Positions 1 through 9,856 are shown, counted from the first letter of the stretch. The stretch is DNA of 64,000 nt from Streptomyces sp. NBC_01304 (GCF_035975855.1 NZ_CP109055.1:5766001-5830000), one strand, 5' to 3'. Made by a program: numbers and translations. Notes: a model not told the origin generated them from the letters alone.

Positions 1-97
1 CCACCAGTTCATGGGCAATGTCCGCGAGACGCACGGCGGCCGCGCCCTGGTGATCGACCAGAATCTGATGCACGCCCCGGTGGCTCGTATCAGGTAA
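1..97 (+). CDS. C-terminal end of an unidentified protein (partial)
   Basis: An open frame enters from the left edge and stops at TAA 95-97, giving a 31-residue tail that ends in HAPVARIR. Codon choice is the normal G/C-third pattern, so it looks like a real gene end. The fragment is too short to assign a family. It runs in the same direction as the sigma factor 134 bp downstream, with no obvious hairpin between them. Confidence 0.6.
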   Translation, partial: HQFMGNVRETHGGRALVIDQNLMHAPVARIR

Positions 98-231
98 TCC
101 CCCGAGGGGTTGCGCCCCGCCTCCTCCACCCTCAGGAGGTGGGGCCAGCACCACTCCTACAACCTGAGGGGGACTCCGGTTCGGTCCCTGGGGGCGATCC
201 GCGAAGGTGGGGCCGCTTCTAGCGTTGAGCC

Positions 232-840
232 ATGACCGGATTCAATGGGGCCGTCTGCACCACTGCGTCGACGGCGGCCACGGGGGCCGCCCCCTCCACG
301 AACCTCGCGAAGCCCGCGAACTTCACCAAGTCCACGGGCCACGCGAAGTTCCCTTCGTTCTCCTCCTACGTCCAGGCACGCCAACCCGTGCTGCTGCGCA
401 CCGCACGCTCGCTGACCGCGAACCAGTGCGACGCCGAGGACCTGCTGCAGACCGCGCTCACCAAGACGTACGTCGCCTGGGAGCGCATCGAGGACCACCG
501 GGCGCTCGACGGCTACGTACGCCGCGCCCTCCTGAACACCCGCACCTCACAGTGGCGCAAGCGCAAGGTCGACGAGTTCGCCTGCGACGAGCTGCCCGAG
601 CCCGACCCGGTGCCGGTCGCCGACCCCGCCGAGCAGCAGGTGCTGCACGACGCGATGTGGCGAGCGATCATGAAGCTGCCCGCCCGGCAGCGCGCCATGG
701 TGGTCCTGCGCTACTACGAGGACCTGAGCGAGGCGCAGACCGCCGAGGTGCTCGGGGTGTCCATCGGTACGGTCAAGAGCGCGGTGTCCCGGGCGCTCGG
801 CAAGCTCCGCGAGGACCCGGAGCTGACTCCCGTGCGCTGA
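232..840 (+). CDS. SigE-family ECF-like RNA polymerase sigma factor
   Basis: This 202-residue protein has the two-domain layout of small extracytoplasmic-function sigma factors. A region 2 segment lies at about residues 45-110, with CDAEDLLQTALTKTYVAWERI as the core-binding helix, and a region 4 helix-turn-helix lies at about 140-195 (LPARQRAMVVLRYYEDL, then VLGVSIGTVKSAVSRAL). It would bind core RNA polymerase and direct it to a specific promoter set. The first 40 residues are Ala/Thr/Ser-rich and not conserved. No anti-sigma gene lies next to it. The nearest downstream gene on the same strand is the acyl-CoA ligase, which has its own operator. The target promoters are unknown. Confidence 0.85.
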   Translation: MTGFNGAVCTTASTAATGAAPSTNLAKPANFTKSTGHAKFPSFSSYVQARQPVLLRTARSLTANQCDAEDLLQTALTKTYVAWERIEDHRALDGYVRRALLNTRTSQWRKRKVDEFACDELPEPDPVPVADPAEQQVLHDAMWRAIMKLPARQRAMVVLRYYEDLSEAQTAEVLGVSIGTVKSAVSRALGKLREDPELTPVR

Positions 841-948
841 CCCGTGCGCTGACTCTGTTCGGCGGCGTCTTTGTGATCGGAGTCTTTTGTGGCGGCTCAC
901 AGGGCCGTTGCATGAGGCCAAGCAGGGTTTGTGGCCCCGGCCTAGTGA

Positions 949-964
949 CATACCACCTGGTATG
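949..964. promoter_or_regulatory. Palindromic operator upstream of the acyl-CoA ligase
   Basis: The 16-mer CATACCACCTGGTATG has 7-bp inverted arms around a 2-bp centre and lies 53 bp before the GTG start at 1018. The size and position fit a dimeric repressor overlapping the promoter; TetR-family regulators commonly control acyl-CoA ligase genes. No regulator gene is adjacent. Confidence 0.5.
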
Positions 965-1017
965 CGGTGAGAATCGGCGCACCCTTACTGCTCCGTAGCG
1001 CCCACCGGGAGGACGCC

Positions 1018-2667
<1,650 letters not shown>

Positions 2668-2704
2668 GCCCGAGGGTGGCTGGGGCCCGGTGCAGCAGCC
2701 GGGC

Positions 2705-2887
2705 CTGAGAGCCTGTCTTTGAACCCCCGCCTGCGCCCCGACGCCCGGCACGCACGCTCGCCGCACGGTGTGGCAGGTCATGTGGCTCCGCCACATGACC
2801 TGCCACACCGCACGCCGATCGCACGCACCGAACGCCGCTGCGCCCGCGCTCCGCGCGGACGACGGGGGTTCAAAGACAGGCTCTCAG
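2705..2887. mobile_element. MITE-like palindromic element
   Basis: Two perfect 25-bp terminal inverted repeats (2705-2729 and 2863-2887, beginning CTGAGAGCCTGTCTTTG) bracket 133 bp with no coding potential. At the centre is a perfect 20-bp hairpin (2766-2785 with 2791-2810) around a 5-nt loop. The architecture is that of a miniature inverted-repeat element mobilised by a transposase encoded elsewhere. It sits between two convergent genes and its right end contains the stop codon of the minus-strand gene. No clear target duplication is visible. A bidirectional terminator role is also possible. Confidence 0.65.
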
Positions 2888-3483
2888 CTCTTCCCGTACA
2901 GCCAGCCCCGCAGCAGCTTGGTCACGGCCGGGATGGCCACGTACGTCATCAGCACGCTGAAGAGCACCGTGATGGGCGCCGTACGCAGCACCAGCGGCAG
3001 CCCTGTCAGATGCGGTGCGATCACCGCGTTCCCGAACAGTGAGATCGGGAAGATCGCGATGCCCGAGCTGATGCACATCTTCCAGCGCGGGGGCGCGGGC
3101 CGTGTCGTGCCCGGCTTGGCGAACCACGTCTCCATGCCGGTCAGCTCACGCCGGGCTATCTCCGTGTGCTGATGGCCCTCGCAGCGGTCGAACCACGACG
3201 CGCGCTCCGCCGACTCCTGCCAGCGCTGACACGCGGCCGCATTGCGGAAGCGGTGCACCAGAAACCACGGAGCCCCCTCGGACGACGGCCGGAACAGGCC
3301 GTACCCCAGGTGGTCGGGGAACGTCGCCGCGGTGTTGAGGATGCCGTACGCCCAGTTCTCGAAGGCCTTCTCGTACCCCGGCTCCACCTGCCGCGCGATC
3401 AGCAGGGTCACCTCGCCGTTGTCGGCCGGGACCGTCACCTGCTCAGGGTTCTGGGCGGCGTTCGGTCGCGACAAGGCCTTCAA
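2884..3483 (-). CDS. Antibiotic biosynthesis monooxygenase-like protein with C-terminal membrane segments
   Basis: The N-terminal half (about residues 10-110) resembles the ABM ferredoxin-like fold (VTLLIARQVEPGYEKAFENW, then a GAPWFLVHRF strand). The C-terminal part has two hydrophobic stretches, SGIAIFPISLFGNAVIAP and ITVLFSVLMTYVAIPAV, which fit the ABM-plus-transmembrane family of unknown function. The TTG at 3483 is preferred because AGGAG lies about 5 nt upstream. A longer frame to an ATG at 3576 would start inside a parS site and adds an Arg-rich, non-conserved leader. The stop codon lies inside the right terminal repeat of the MITE-like element, so the last residues may be element-derived. 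It would be membrane-anchored; its substrate is unknown. Confidence 0.75.
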   Translation of the reverse strand: MKALSRPNAAQNPEQVTVPADNGEVTLLIARQVEPGYEKAFENWAYGILNTAATFPDHLGYGLFRPSSEGAPWFLVHRFRNAAACQRWQESAERASWFDRCEGHQHTEIARRELTGMETWFAKPGTTRPAPPRWKMCISSGIAIFPISLFGNAVIAPHLTGLPLVLRTAPITVLFSVLMTYVAIPAVTKLLRGWLYGKS

Positions 3484-3560
3484 GGCTTCTCCTAGATCAC
3501 AGCAGGGGTGGGATTCGGGCGTACGTCCCGTCCGTACGGGCGTACGTCGGCGGGGGCGAC

Positions 3561-3574
3561 GTTTCACGTGGAAC
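3561..3574. promoter_or_regulatory. parS: parS-type ParB binding site
   Basis: GTTTCACGTGGAAC differs at one position from the symmetric Streptomyces parS consensus GTTTCACGTGAAAC and equals the core of the Bacillus site TGTTTCACGTGGAACA. Streptomyces clusters such sites within a few hundred kb of oriC, which fits the core-genome location inferred here. I found no second copy in the window. Confidence 0.75.
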
Positions 3575-3601
3575 ATCGCCCCAACCCGCGTACAACAAAA
3601 G

Positions 3602-6600
3602 CTAGTTCGTGCCGATCTTGGCCAGCAGGTCCACGATGCGGGACTGCACCTCGGGACTGGTGGAGCGCTCCGCGAGGAAGAGCACCGTCTCGCCGGAGGC
3701 CAGCTTCGGCAGCTCCGACTGGTCGACGGCGGCGGTGTAGACGACCAGCGGGGTGCGGTTCAGCTGGCCGTTGGCACGCAGCCAGTCGACGATTCCGGCG
3801 CGGCGGCGACGTACCTGCAGCAGATCCATCACCACGAGGTTCGGCCGCATCTGGGTCGCGAGCGTCACCGCGTCCGTGTCCGCCCCGGCCCGCGCGACCT
3901 GCATGCCGCGCCGCTCCAGGGTCGCGGTCAGCGCCTGCGCGATCTCCTCGTGCTCCTCGATGAGCAGGACCCGCGGCGGGTGCTGCTCGCTGTCGCGCGG
4001 GGCAAGTGCCTTGAGGAGTACGGCGGGATCGGCGCCGTACGCCGCCTCGCGCGTCGCCTGCCCGAGCCCCGCGGTCACCAGGACCGGGACCTCGGCGGCG
4101 ACCGCGGCCTGACGCAGCGACTGCAGGGCCGTGCGCGTGATCGGGCCGGTCAGCGGGTCCACGAAGAGCGCGGCGGGGAACGCGGCGATCTGCGCGTCGA
4201 CCTCGTCCCGCGAGTGCACGATCACCGGGCGGTAGCCGCGATCGCTGAGCGCCTGCTGGGTGGAGATGTCGGGCGCGGGCCAGACCAGGAGGCGGCGCGG
4301 GTTGTCCAGCGGCTCGGGCGGCAGCTCGTCGTCCATCGGGCGCGGCTGGGGCCGATTGGCCACCTCGACCGCGCCGTTCGGGCCGTCCAGCGGTTCGGGG
4401 CCCTCGGCTCCCTCGTCCGGGGCGCCGATCGCGTAGGAGCGGCCCTCGGTGCGGTGCGGGGAGTCAGGGCGCGGCTGGGGCTGAGGAAGCGGCTGGGACT
4501 GGGGTTGCGGCTGCGGCGGGGCGGCCGGAGCCTCGGTGGCGTCGGCCGAGGGAGCCTCGGGCCGCGTGGGCCGGCCGGGCTGTGCGGTCTCGGCGTCATC
4601 GGCACCGGGGCGCGTGCCCAGCTTGCGGCGACGGCCCGAACCGCCGCTCGTGCCGGGCCCGGTGGGGATCCCGGCGCCTGACGTCGAGTGGCCAGCGGCG
4701 CGCTCCTGCAGCGGGAGCGGGCCCGGCTGCCGGCGCTGCTGGTCCGCGATGTGCTGGGCGAACGGGACGCCCTGGCCCAGGGTGCGCACGCTGATCGCCC
4801 GGCCCTGCGTGGAACTGCTGTCGCCGGTCGTCGAGGTGGTGGCCTCGGCGGGGAGCGGCTGGGCGAGACGGGCGCGGTCGGGGCGTGGGAGTTGGGGGGT
4901 GGACCCGGTCTGGGGATGCTCGCCCTGGGTGCTCCCGCTCTGCTCCGGAGCCGCAGCCGGGGCGGGCTCCTGCGGTGCCTGGCCCTGCGGTGCTTGATCC
5001 TGGGGTACCTGATCCTGGGGTGCCTGAGCCTGCGGTGCCTGCTCCTGAAGCCCGGCCAGATCGGTCGCCGGACGCGCCCTGCGTCGCCCGGTCGGGGCCT
5101 GCACAGGGTGCGGCTGAGGCGGAGTGTGATCGGCGGCCGGGTCCTGGAACGCGGCGTCGTGCCGGGTGGGCTCGGGGGCCTCGACTGGCTCGGCGAGTCG
5201 GGCGGCCTGCGCATGCGAAGCACCCGCGGCGTCCGGTGCGTCGGGTGCATCCGGGGCACGATCGGCCTCGGCAGGCGGCAGCGCGAAGGCGGTCCGCCCC
5301 TCGCGGGGCTCCTCCGCCGCGGCCCGCTCGGCCGCGACGGCCAGCGCGCGCCGGGCCCGCCGGCCCATGGGCTGCTGCTCGGCGGCGGCGCCCGAGGCCT
5401 CGGCACCGGAAGAGCCCGACCCCGCCGCGGGCAGCGCCATCGCGGCCCCGCCGTCATTGCGCCGCGCCCTGCGCCCGGCGGGCGCCGAACCGGCCTCGTC
5501 GACCGGCATCCCCTGGGGCGGCACGGTCTCGCCGAGCGCGCTGGACGCGCCGGTCCCCGCGGCATGCTCGGCCGCGGTCACCACCGAGCCCTGCGCCGGC
5601 TGATCTGCACCTTCCTGCCGTGCGGCGGTCTCCTGGCCGCTGGGCCTGCGGCGCCTGCGTCCGGTGCCGCCCGCCCCGCCCAGGGTGGCGCCGACGCCGT
5701 CCGTGTCGCCCGACTGCTGGGCGGGCACCTGTGGGGCGGCGGCCTCGACGGGCTCCTGCGCGGGTGCGCCCGCCCGCCGCCTGCGCCGACCGCGCGGCTC
5801 GGCGTCATCGGTCCCCGGGCCGGCCTGCGCGACCGGGGCCACGGCCGCGGACGAACCCGGGCCCGGCAACGTACCGGCCGTCGCATCGCCGGCCGCACCG
5901 GACGAGTCACCCGCGGACGGGCCCGTGGCAGCACCCGCGCCGACCTCGTTGTCCAGGAACGAATCCACCGACGACCGACGCGCCCGTCGCCGTCCGTTGC
6001 CCTGGGCCCCGCCCTGCTCCGGCACGGCCAGCTCGGCCCCGCCCGGAGCCGGTGCCGCGACCGCCCCGGCCCCGGCGCCGATCGGCACCTCCAGGACATA
6101 GGCGCTGCCGCCGATCCCCGGCACCTCATGCGTCTGCAGCACGCCACCGTGGGCGCGCACGATCCCGCGCACGATCGGCTCGTGCACCGGGTCCCCGCCC
6201 GCGTACGGCCCGCGCACCTCGATGCGTACGACGTCGCCGCGCTGGGCGGCGGCGACCACGATCGTCGAGTCGACGTAACCGCCGCCGGCCGGCACCCGTG
6301 CGTTGCCCGTCGCGTCGATCCCGGCGACATCCGCGATCAGGTGCGCAAGGGCGGTGGCCAGCCGGCCGGCATCCACCTCGGCCTCTATCGGCGGCGCGTG
6401 CACCGCGAACTGGGCGCGCCCCGGCCCGATCAGCTCGACCGCACCGTCGACACCGGCGGCCACGACACCGTCGAGCAGCACGGGCTGCTTCGCCAGCTGC
6501 AGCTCCCCGGTGTCGAGGAGCTGGAAGTTCAGCACGTTGTCGACGAGGGTCGTCATCCGGGCGTAGCCGGCGGCCAGGTGGTGCAGGACCTGGTTGGCCT

Positions 6601-7678
6601 CGGGCCACAGCTGGCCGGCCGGGTCGGCGGCGAGCGTGCCGAGCTCGCGGCGCAGCTCGTCGAGCGGGCCGCGCAGCGACTGGTCGAGCACGGCGAGCAG
6701 CTGGGCATGGCGCGATGCGAGGGCCTCGTGCCGGTCGGTCTCGCGCTCGGCGAGCGCGGCGTACCGCTCCTTCGCCTGCCCGATGTCCTCGGCGTACCGC
6801 TCCTCGGCGCGGGCGATCTCGGCCGCGTGCCGCTCCCGCAGCTGCTCGAGCTCGGTGGCGTGCTCCTCGACGAGGGCGTCATAGGCCCGCCGGTCGGTGA
6901 ACGCGAGGACCGCGCCGACCAGCTGGTCCCCGTCCCGGACCGGCGCCGTGGTCAGGTCGACCTGCACCTGGCTGCCGTTCTTCGCCCACAGGACCTGCCC
7001 GCGCACCCGGTGCTTGCGCCCCGAGCGCAGGGTGTCGGCGAGCGCGCTCTCCTCGTACGGGAAGGGCTCACCGTCCGACCGCGAGTGCTGCACCAGCGGG
7101 TGCAGCTCCTTGCCGCCGAGATCGCTCGCCCGGTAACCCAGTATCTGAGCGGCCGCCGGATTGACGAGGACGACCCGGCCCTCGGTGTCGGTGCCGACGA
7201 CACCCTCCGCCGCCGCGCGCAGGATCATCTCGGTCTGCCGCTGCGAACGGGCCAGCTCGGCCTCGGTGTCCATGGTCCCGGTCAGATCGCGTACGACGAG
7301 CATCAGGAGCTCGTCGCCGGAGAAGCCCTGGCTCTCGTACGCGTCGCGGCCGTTCTCCAGGTTCGCGCTGGTGACCTCGACCGGGAATTCAGTGCCGTCC
7401 GTGCGCCGGGCCGTCATCCGCCGCGGCTTGGTACGCCCCAACTCGTCCATGGAGTCGGGCCGCCGCATCGAGCCGGGGATCAGCCGCGAGTCGAATTCGG
7501 GCAGCAGGTCGAGCAGCCCCCGCCCCACGAGCGCCGTGCCTGGTGCCTCGAAAGTCTCGAGCGCGATGGTGTTGGCGTTGACGACCGTCCCGTTCGCATT
7601 GACGAGCACCAGCGCGTCCGGAAGGGCATCAAGTATGGCTGCGAGGCGAGCAGCGCCTCGGGATGGCCTGCTGCTCAC
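3602..7678 (-). CDS. Giant PAS-PAS / degenerate histidine kinase / disordered / receiver-like protein
   Basis: This is a 1358-residue soluble protein. Two PAS domains occupy about 8-130 and 145-265, followed by a charged coiled coil (about 270-325, ERHAAEIARAEERYAEDIGQ). A kinase-like module spans about 325-540, with a dimerisation helix reading LDQSLRGPLDELRREL and a late Gly-rich segment before AYVLEVPIG. About 580 residues rich in Ala/Pro/Gln/Arg with repeated RRRRA-type clusters follow and are probably disordered. Two receiver-like domains end the protein (about 1125-1225 and 1240-1358); the second keeps VVMDLLQ but has EEHEE where the acidic pair is usual. The H-box histidine is absent and no N-box asparagine is evident, so autophosphorylation is unlikely. 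GTG at 7678 follows GGGAGG. It may act as a scaffold or sensor; its partners are unknown. Confidence 0.8.
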   Translation of the reverse strand: MSSRPSRGAARLAAILDALPDALVLVNANGTVVNANTIALETFEAPGTALVGRGLLDLLPEFDSRLIPGSMRRPDSMDELGRTKPRRMTARRTDGTEFPVEVTSANLENGRDAYESQGFSGDELLMLVVRDLTGTMDTEAELARSQRQTEMILRAAAEGVVGTDTEGRVVLVNPAAAQILGYRASDLGGKELHPLVQHSRSDGEPFPYEESALADTLRSGRKHRVRGQVLWAKNGSQVQVDLTTAPVRDGDQLVGAVLAFTDRRAYDALVEEHATELEQLRERHAAEIARAEERYAEDIGQAKERYAALAERETDRHEALASRHAQLLAVLDQSLRGPLDELRRELGTLAADPAGQLWPEANQVLHHLAAGYARMTTLVDNVLNFQLLDTGELQLAKQPVLLDGVVAAGVDGAVELIGPGRAQFAVHAPPIEAEVDAGRLATALAHLIADVAGIDATGNARVPAGGGYVDSTIVVAAAQRGDVVRIEVRGPYAGGDPVHEPIVRGIVRAHGGVLQTHEVPGIGGSAYVLEVPIGAGAGAVAAPAPGGAELAVPEQGGAQGNGRRRARRSSVDSFLDNEVGAGAATGPSAGDSSGAAGDATAGTLPGPGSSAAVAPVAQAGPGTDDAEPRGRRRRRAGAPAQEPVEAAAPQVPAQQSGDTDGVGATLGGAGGTGRRRRRPSGQETAARQEGADQPAQGSVVTAAEHAAGTGASSALGETVPPQGMPVDEAGSAPAGRRARRNDGGAAMALPAAGSGSSGAEASGAAAEQQPMGRRARRALAVAAERAAAEEPREGRTAFALPPAEADRAPDAPDAPDAAGASHAQAARLAEPVEAPEPTRHDAAFQDPAADHTPPQPHPVQAPTGRRRARPATDLAGLQEQAPQAQAPQDQVPQDQAPQGQAPQEPAPAAAPEQSGSTQGEHPQTGSTPQLPRPDRARLAQPLPAEATTSTTGDSSSTQGRAISVRTLGQGVPFAQHIADQQRRQPGPLPLQERAAGHSTSGAGIPTGPGTSGGSGRRRKLGTRPGADDAETAQPGRPTRPEAPSADATEAPAAPPQPQPQSQPLPQPQPRPDSPHRTEGRSYAIGAPDEGAEGPEPLDGPNGAVEVANRPQPRPMDDELPPEPLDNPRRLLVWPAPDISTQQALSDRGYRPVIVHSRDEVDAQIAAFPAALFVDPLTGPITRTALQSLRQAAVAAEVPVLVTAGLGQATREAAYGADPAVLLKALAPRDSEQHPPRVLLIEEHEEIAQALTATLERRGMQVARAGADTDAVTLATQMRPNLVVMDLLQVRRRRAGIVDWLRANGQLNRTPLVVYTAAVDQSELPKLASGETVLFLAERSTSPEVQSRIVDLLAKIGTN

Positions 7679-7874
7679 GACGACGGATCCTCCCTTTACC
7701 GCACCTTGCCCACCACCGAGGCCCTGTTACCCCTCGGCCCGTGGCGCGTCACGGAGGGAGTCTACGGGCACGGGTTGCGCTCGCGACGCCGGATGAGAGG
7801 GAGGTCGCACGGAGGAGGTGTGAGCGCCTCGCGCGTGCGCGGTCACAGATACGTTGCGCCGGGCGCAACCGCCC

Positions 7875-8345
7875 TCACCAGACGGGGTGCCCGCCCTGCC
7901 CCTGCCCGGCCTCGGGCAGCACGGGGACCAGTGTGTTCCACCGGCCGATCTCACATCCGTTGCTCCGGCCGTACGTCGCGTCGACGTGCTGTCCCTGCCA
8001 GCTGCCGGTGATGTGTGCGGTGCCGGGCCCGCCGTACTGCATCGTGCAGTACATGTCCGCGCCCATCGGCGCGAAGGGATCGGCCCCCTCGCCCGCCAGC
8101 TGCGCGAGCCGCTCGCAGGCCGCCGCCGGATCGGGGTGCGTCCCGCCGGCGCTCCCGTCGGTCCCGCATTCCAGCTCGTACGTTCCGTCGCCGAGGCCGC
8201 CCGTCTCCGCGGCGGTGACCGTGAGGTGGTCGGGCTGCTCCATCGGCCACAGGGGCAGCGGAGCGTCCATGGCCTGCGCGACCGTCGGCGAGACGGACAG
8301 CGCGGCGGCGGACGCGACGACGGTGACGGCAAGGCGGCGCAGCAT
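7875..8345 (-). CDS. Secreted subtilisin inhibitor-like (SSI family) protease inhibitor
   Basis: This 156-residue precursor has a Sec signal peptide of about 25 residues (MLRRLAVTVVASAAALSVSP, then an Ala-X-Ala site) and an SSI-family mature part. The four conserved cysteines are present (LECGT, AACERL, MYCTMQ, NGCEIG), as is the GSWQG strand. SSI proteins are exported dimeric inhibitors of serine proteases. In classical SSI the reactive loop reads Cys-Pro-Met-Val; here it reads Cys-Thr-Met-Gln, so P1 Met is kept while P2 and P1' differ. It lies divergently from the tRNA-Ser gene. It could instead act on transglutaminase or another partner, as some family members do. Confidence 0.88.
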   Translation of the reverse strand: MLRRLAVTVVASAAALSVSPTVAQAMDAPLPLWPMEQPDHLTVTAAETGGLGDGTYELECGTDGSAGGTHPDPAAACERLAQLAGEGADPFAPMGADMYCTMQYGGPGTAHITGSWQGQHVDATYGRSNGCEIGRWNTLVPVLPEAGQGQGGHPVW

Positions 8346-8590
8346 GGCGACTCCAGCGGCTTCAGCGACTTCGGGTCGGACCTCGTGGCCCGATGGCCCC
8401 GCCGCCCGGCATGGCAGCGCGGCCCTACCGCCTCTAACGCCCCGCGCGCCCGGACGTTGCGCCTTCGCGCGCCCGCAGAAAGCTGCTTTGCTCTGGCCCC
8501 GGCCTGCCTAGTACCGTAGGGGTCGATTGGTGACAGCCCGCTGGGCTGTGTCATCATCTGCAACGCACCACGCGCTCGCGCAGGTGTGCT

Positions 8591-8681
8591 GGAGGCGTCG
8601 CCTAGTCCGGTCTATGGCGCCGCACTGCTAATGCGGTTTGGGACTTACATCCCATCGAGGGTTCAAATCCCTCCGCCTCCG
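8591..8681 (+). tRNA. tRNA-Ser (anticodon GCU)
   Basis: The 91-nt cloverleaf has acceptor GGAGGCG paired with CGCCTCC, anticodon loop CTGCTAA (GCU), a long variable arm as expected for serine, a GTTCAAATC T-loop and discriminator G. CCA is not encoded. Confidence 0.97.
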
Positions 8682-8692
8682 CAGCAAGATCC

Positions 8693-8722
8693 GAAGCCCC
8701 GGTCCTGATGGACCGGGGCTTC
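8693..8722 (+). terminator. Intrinsic terminator after tRNA-Ser
   Basis: A perfect 13-bp stem, GAAGCCCCGGTCC with its complement around the loop TGAT, starts 12 nt after the tRNA. Confidence 0.8.
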
Positions 8723-8789
8723 GTCGTTCTTGGTGATCATGGCCGCCAGGGGGTGTTTTCGCAGCTCACAAGGGGTGCGGCAAACGGAT

Positions 8790-8818
8790 TTCACATGGCG
8801 GCGGCAGTCATGTAATGT
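8790..8818 (+). promoter_or_regulatory. Candidate promoter of tRNA-Arg
   Basis: TTCACA (8790-8795) and TAATGT (8813-8818) are separated by exactly 17 bp and lie 53 bp before the tRNA, which fits a housekeeping sigma-70 promoter. Confidence 0.5.
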
Positions 8819-8871
8819 TCTTCCTGTCGCCGCGACCGGGACGAAAGAACCGAAGCGGGACAGCAAGACAA

Positions 8872-8944
8872 GCACTCGTAGCTTAACGGATAGAGCATCT
8901 GACTACGGATCAGAAGGTTGCAGGTTCGAATCCTGCCGAGTGCA
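8872..8944 (+). tRNA. tRNA-Arg (anticodon ACG)
   Basis: The 73-nt cloverleaf has acceptor GCACTCG paired with CGAGTGC, the D arm AGCTTAACGGATAGAGC, anticodon loop CTACGGA (ACG, read as ICG after TadA editing), T arm GCAGGTTCGAATCCTGC and discriminator A. The editing enzyme tadA is encoded in this window at 28607-29101. Confidence 0.97.
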
Positions 8945-8952
8945 CATCGAAG

Positions 8953-8983
8953 AAAGGCCCCCGGAGATCATCCGGGGGCCTTT
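8953..8983 (+). terminator. Intrinsic terminator after tRNA-Arg
   Basis: A perfect 13-bp stem AAAGGCCCCCGGA / TCCGGGGGCCTTT with the loop GATCA begins 8 nt after the tRNA. Confidence 0.8.
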
Positions 8984-9031
8984 CGCGTTGCCCTGCTCCG
9001 GCTTACGCGGACTTGCCTGCGCGACCTCCCC

Positions 9032-9805
9032 TCACGCGACCTCGTAGACGTACGGCGTTGTCACCGTCAGCGCGGCGAAGCCCAGCCTCTCCAGGATCGG
9101 GCGGCTCTGGTCGGAGGCGTCGACCTGGAGGTAGCGGTAGCCCAGGTCGGCGGCCAGGGCGGCGCGGTGGGTGATCAGGGCGCGGTAGATGCCCTTGCCG
9201 CGCCAGGCCGGGGCGGTGCCGCCGCCCCACAGGCTCGCGAAGTCCGTGCCGGTGTGCAGGTCCATGCGGGCCGAGCAGACCGGCTTGTCGCCCGCCATGG
9301 CCAGGAGGAAGTGGACCGAACCGGGGTCCTCGGCGAGCTGGGCAAGCAGTTGCTCGCGCAGCCGGGCGCTGCTGGTGCCGAAGGCCTCCTCGTGGACGGC
9401 CGCCATCAGGTCGATGCCGGCCGGGTCGTCGACCTCGACGATGCGCACGCCGGGCGGGAGTTGGGGCGTGCCGGTCTGGGACGAGACGTCCGTGACCATC
9501 AGGGTCTCCGGGGGTTCGGGGACGAACCCGGCGGCCAGCAGGCGGTCGGGCAGGTCGGCCGGCCGGTCGTGGGCGTAGGTCTTCCACTCGAAGGTGCGGC
9601 CCAGGGACGTGAAGTGCGCCTGCTGTGCCGCGATCGCCGCGTCGGCGGTGGACTCGTCGAGGTCCGACCAGAGGATGCCGGTCCAGGCGCCGCCGTCTCC
9701 GTTGGCGCGCACGACATCGCCGGTGCGCTCGGCGCCCTGTGCATCGCGGCGGAGCTGGTCGTCGAAGAGGGAACGTACGGCTTGAAGATCCAGATCCATA
9801 TGCAT
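9032..9805 (-). CDS. GNAT-family N-acetyltransferase
   Basis: This 257-residue protein has a degenerate N-terminal GNAT-like half and a conserved C-terminal GNAT domain (about 115-255). The acetyl-CoA pyrophosphate-binding motif is APAWRGKGIYRALI, and the last strands carry YLQVDASDQSRPILERLGF, the usual Asn/Asp-x-x-Ala-Arg-x-x-Tyr-x-x-x-Gly-Phe region. It would transfer acetyl from acetyl-CoA to an unknown amine. The ATG at 9805 has no strong ribosome-binding site, and a second ATG two codons later is equally possible. It is divergent from the DUF2797 gene with only 51 bp between the starts. Confidence 0.85.
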   Translation of the reverse strand: MHMDLDLQAVRSLFDDQLRRDAQGAERTGDVVRANGDGGAWTGILWSDLDESTADAAIAAQQAHFTSLGRTFEWKTYAHDRPADLPDRLLAAGFVPEPPETLMVTDVSSQTGTPQLPPGVRIVEVDDPAGIDLMAAVHEEAFGTSSARLREQLLAQLAEDPGSVHFLLAMAGDKPVCSARMDLHTGTDFASLWGGGTAPAWRGKGIYRALITHRAALAADLGYRYLQVDASDQSRPILERLGFAALTVTTPYVYEVA

Positions 9806-9856
9806 GTGCCGATTGGAGCACGGGCGTTGTCAGTGGTGTGGGCCACTCTGGGACTT

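Noticed and set aside
967..1017. Upstream ATG for the acyl-CoA ligase
   Set aside because: It lies 2 bp from the operator, has no ribosome-binding site, and the GTG at 1018 is preceded by GGAGG.
3484..3576. Upstream ATG start (MFHVKRR) for the ABM-membrane protein
   Set aside because: The ATG lies in the parS site and the added residues are Arg-rich and unconserved; a TTG with a well-spaced AGGAG fits better.
3242..8011. Long plus-strand frames opposite the PAS giant (up to 1107 residues)
   Set aside because: They are mirror frames of a high-GC gene with biased third positions, and contain no recognisable domains.
8918..9856. 607-residue start for the DUF2797 protein
   Set aside because: The first 313 residues are the antisense of the GNAT gene and include tRNA sequence.
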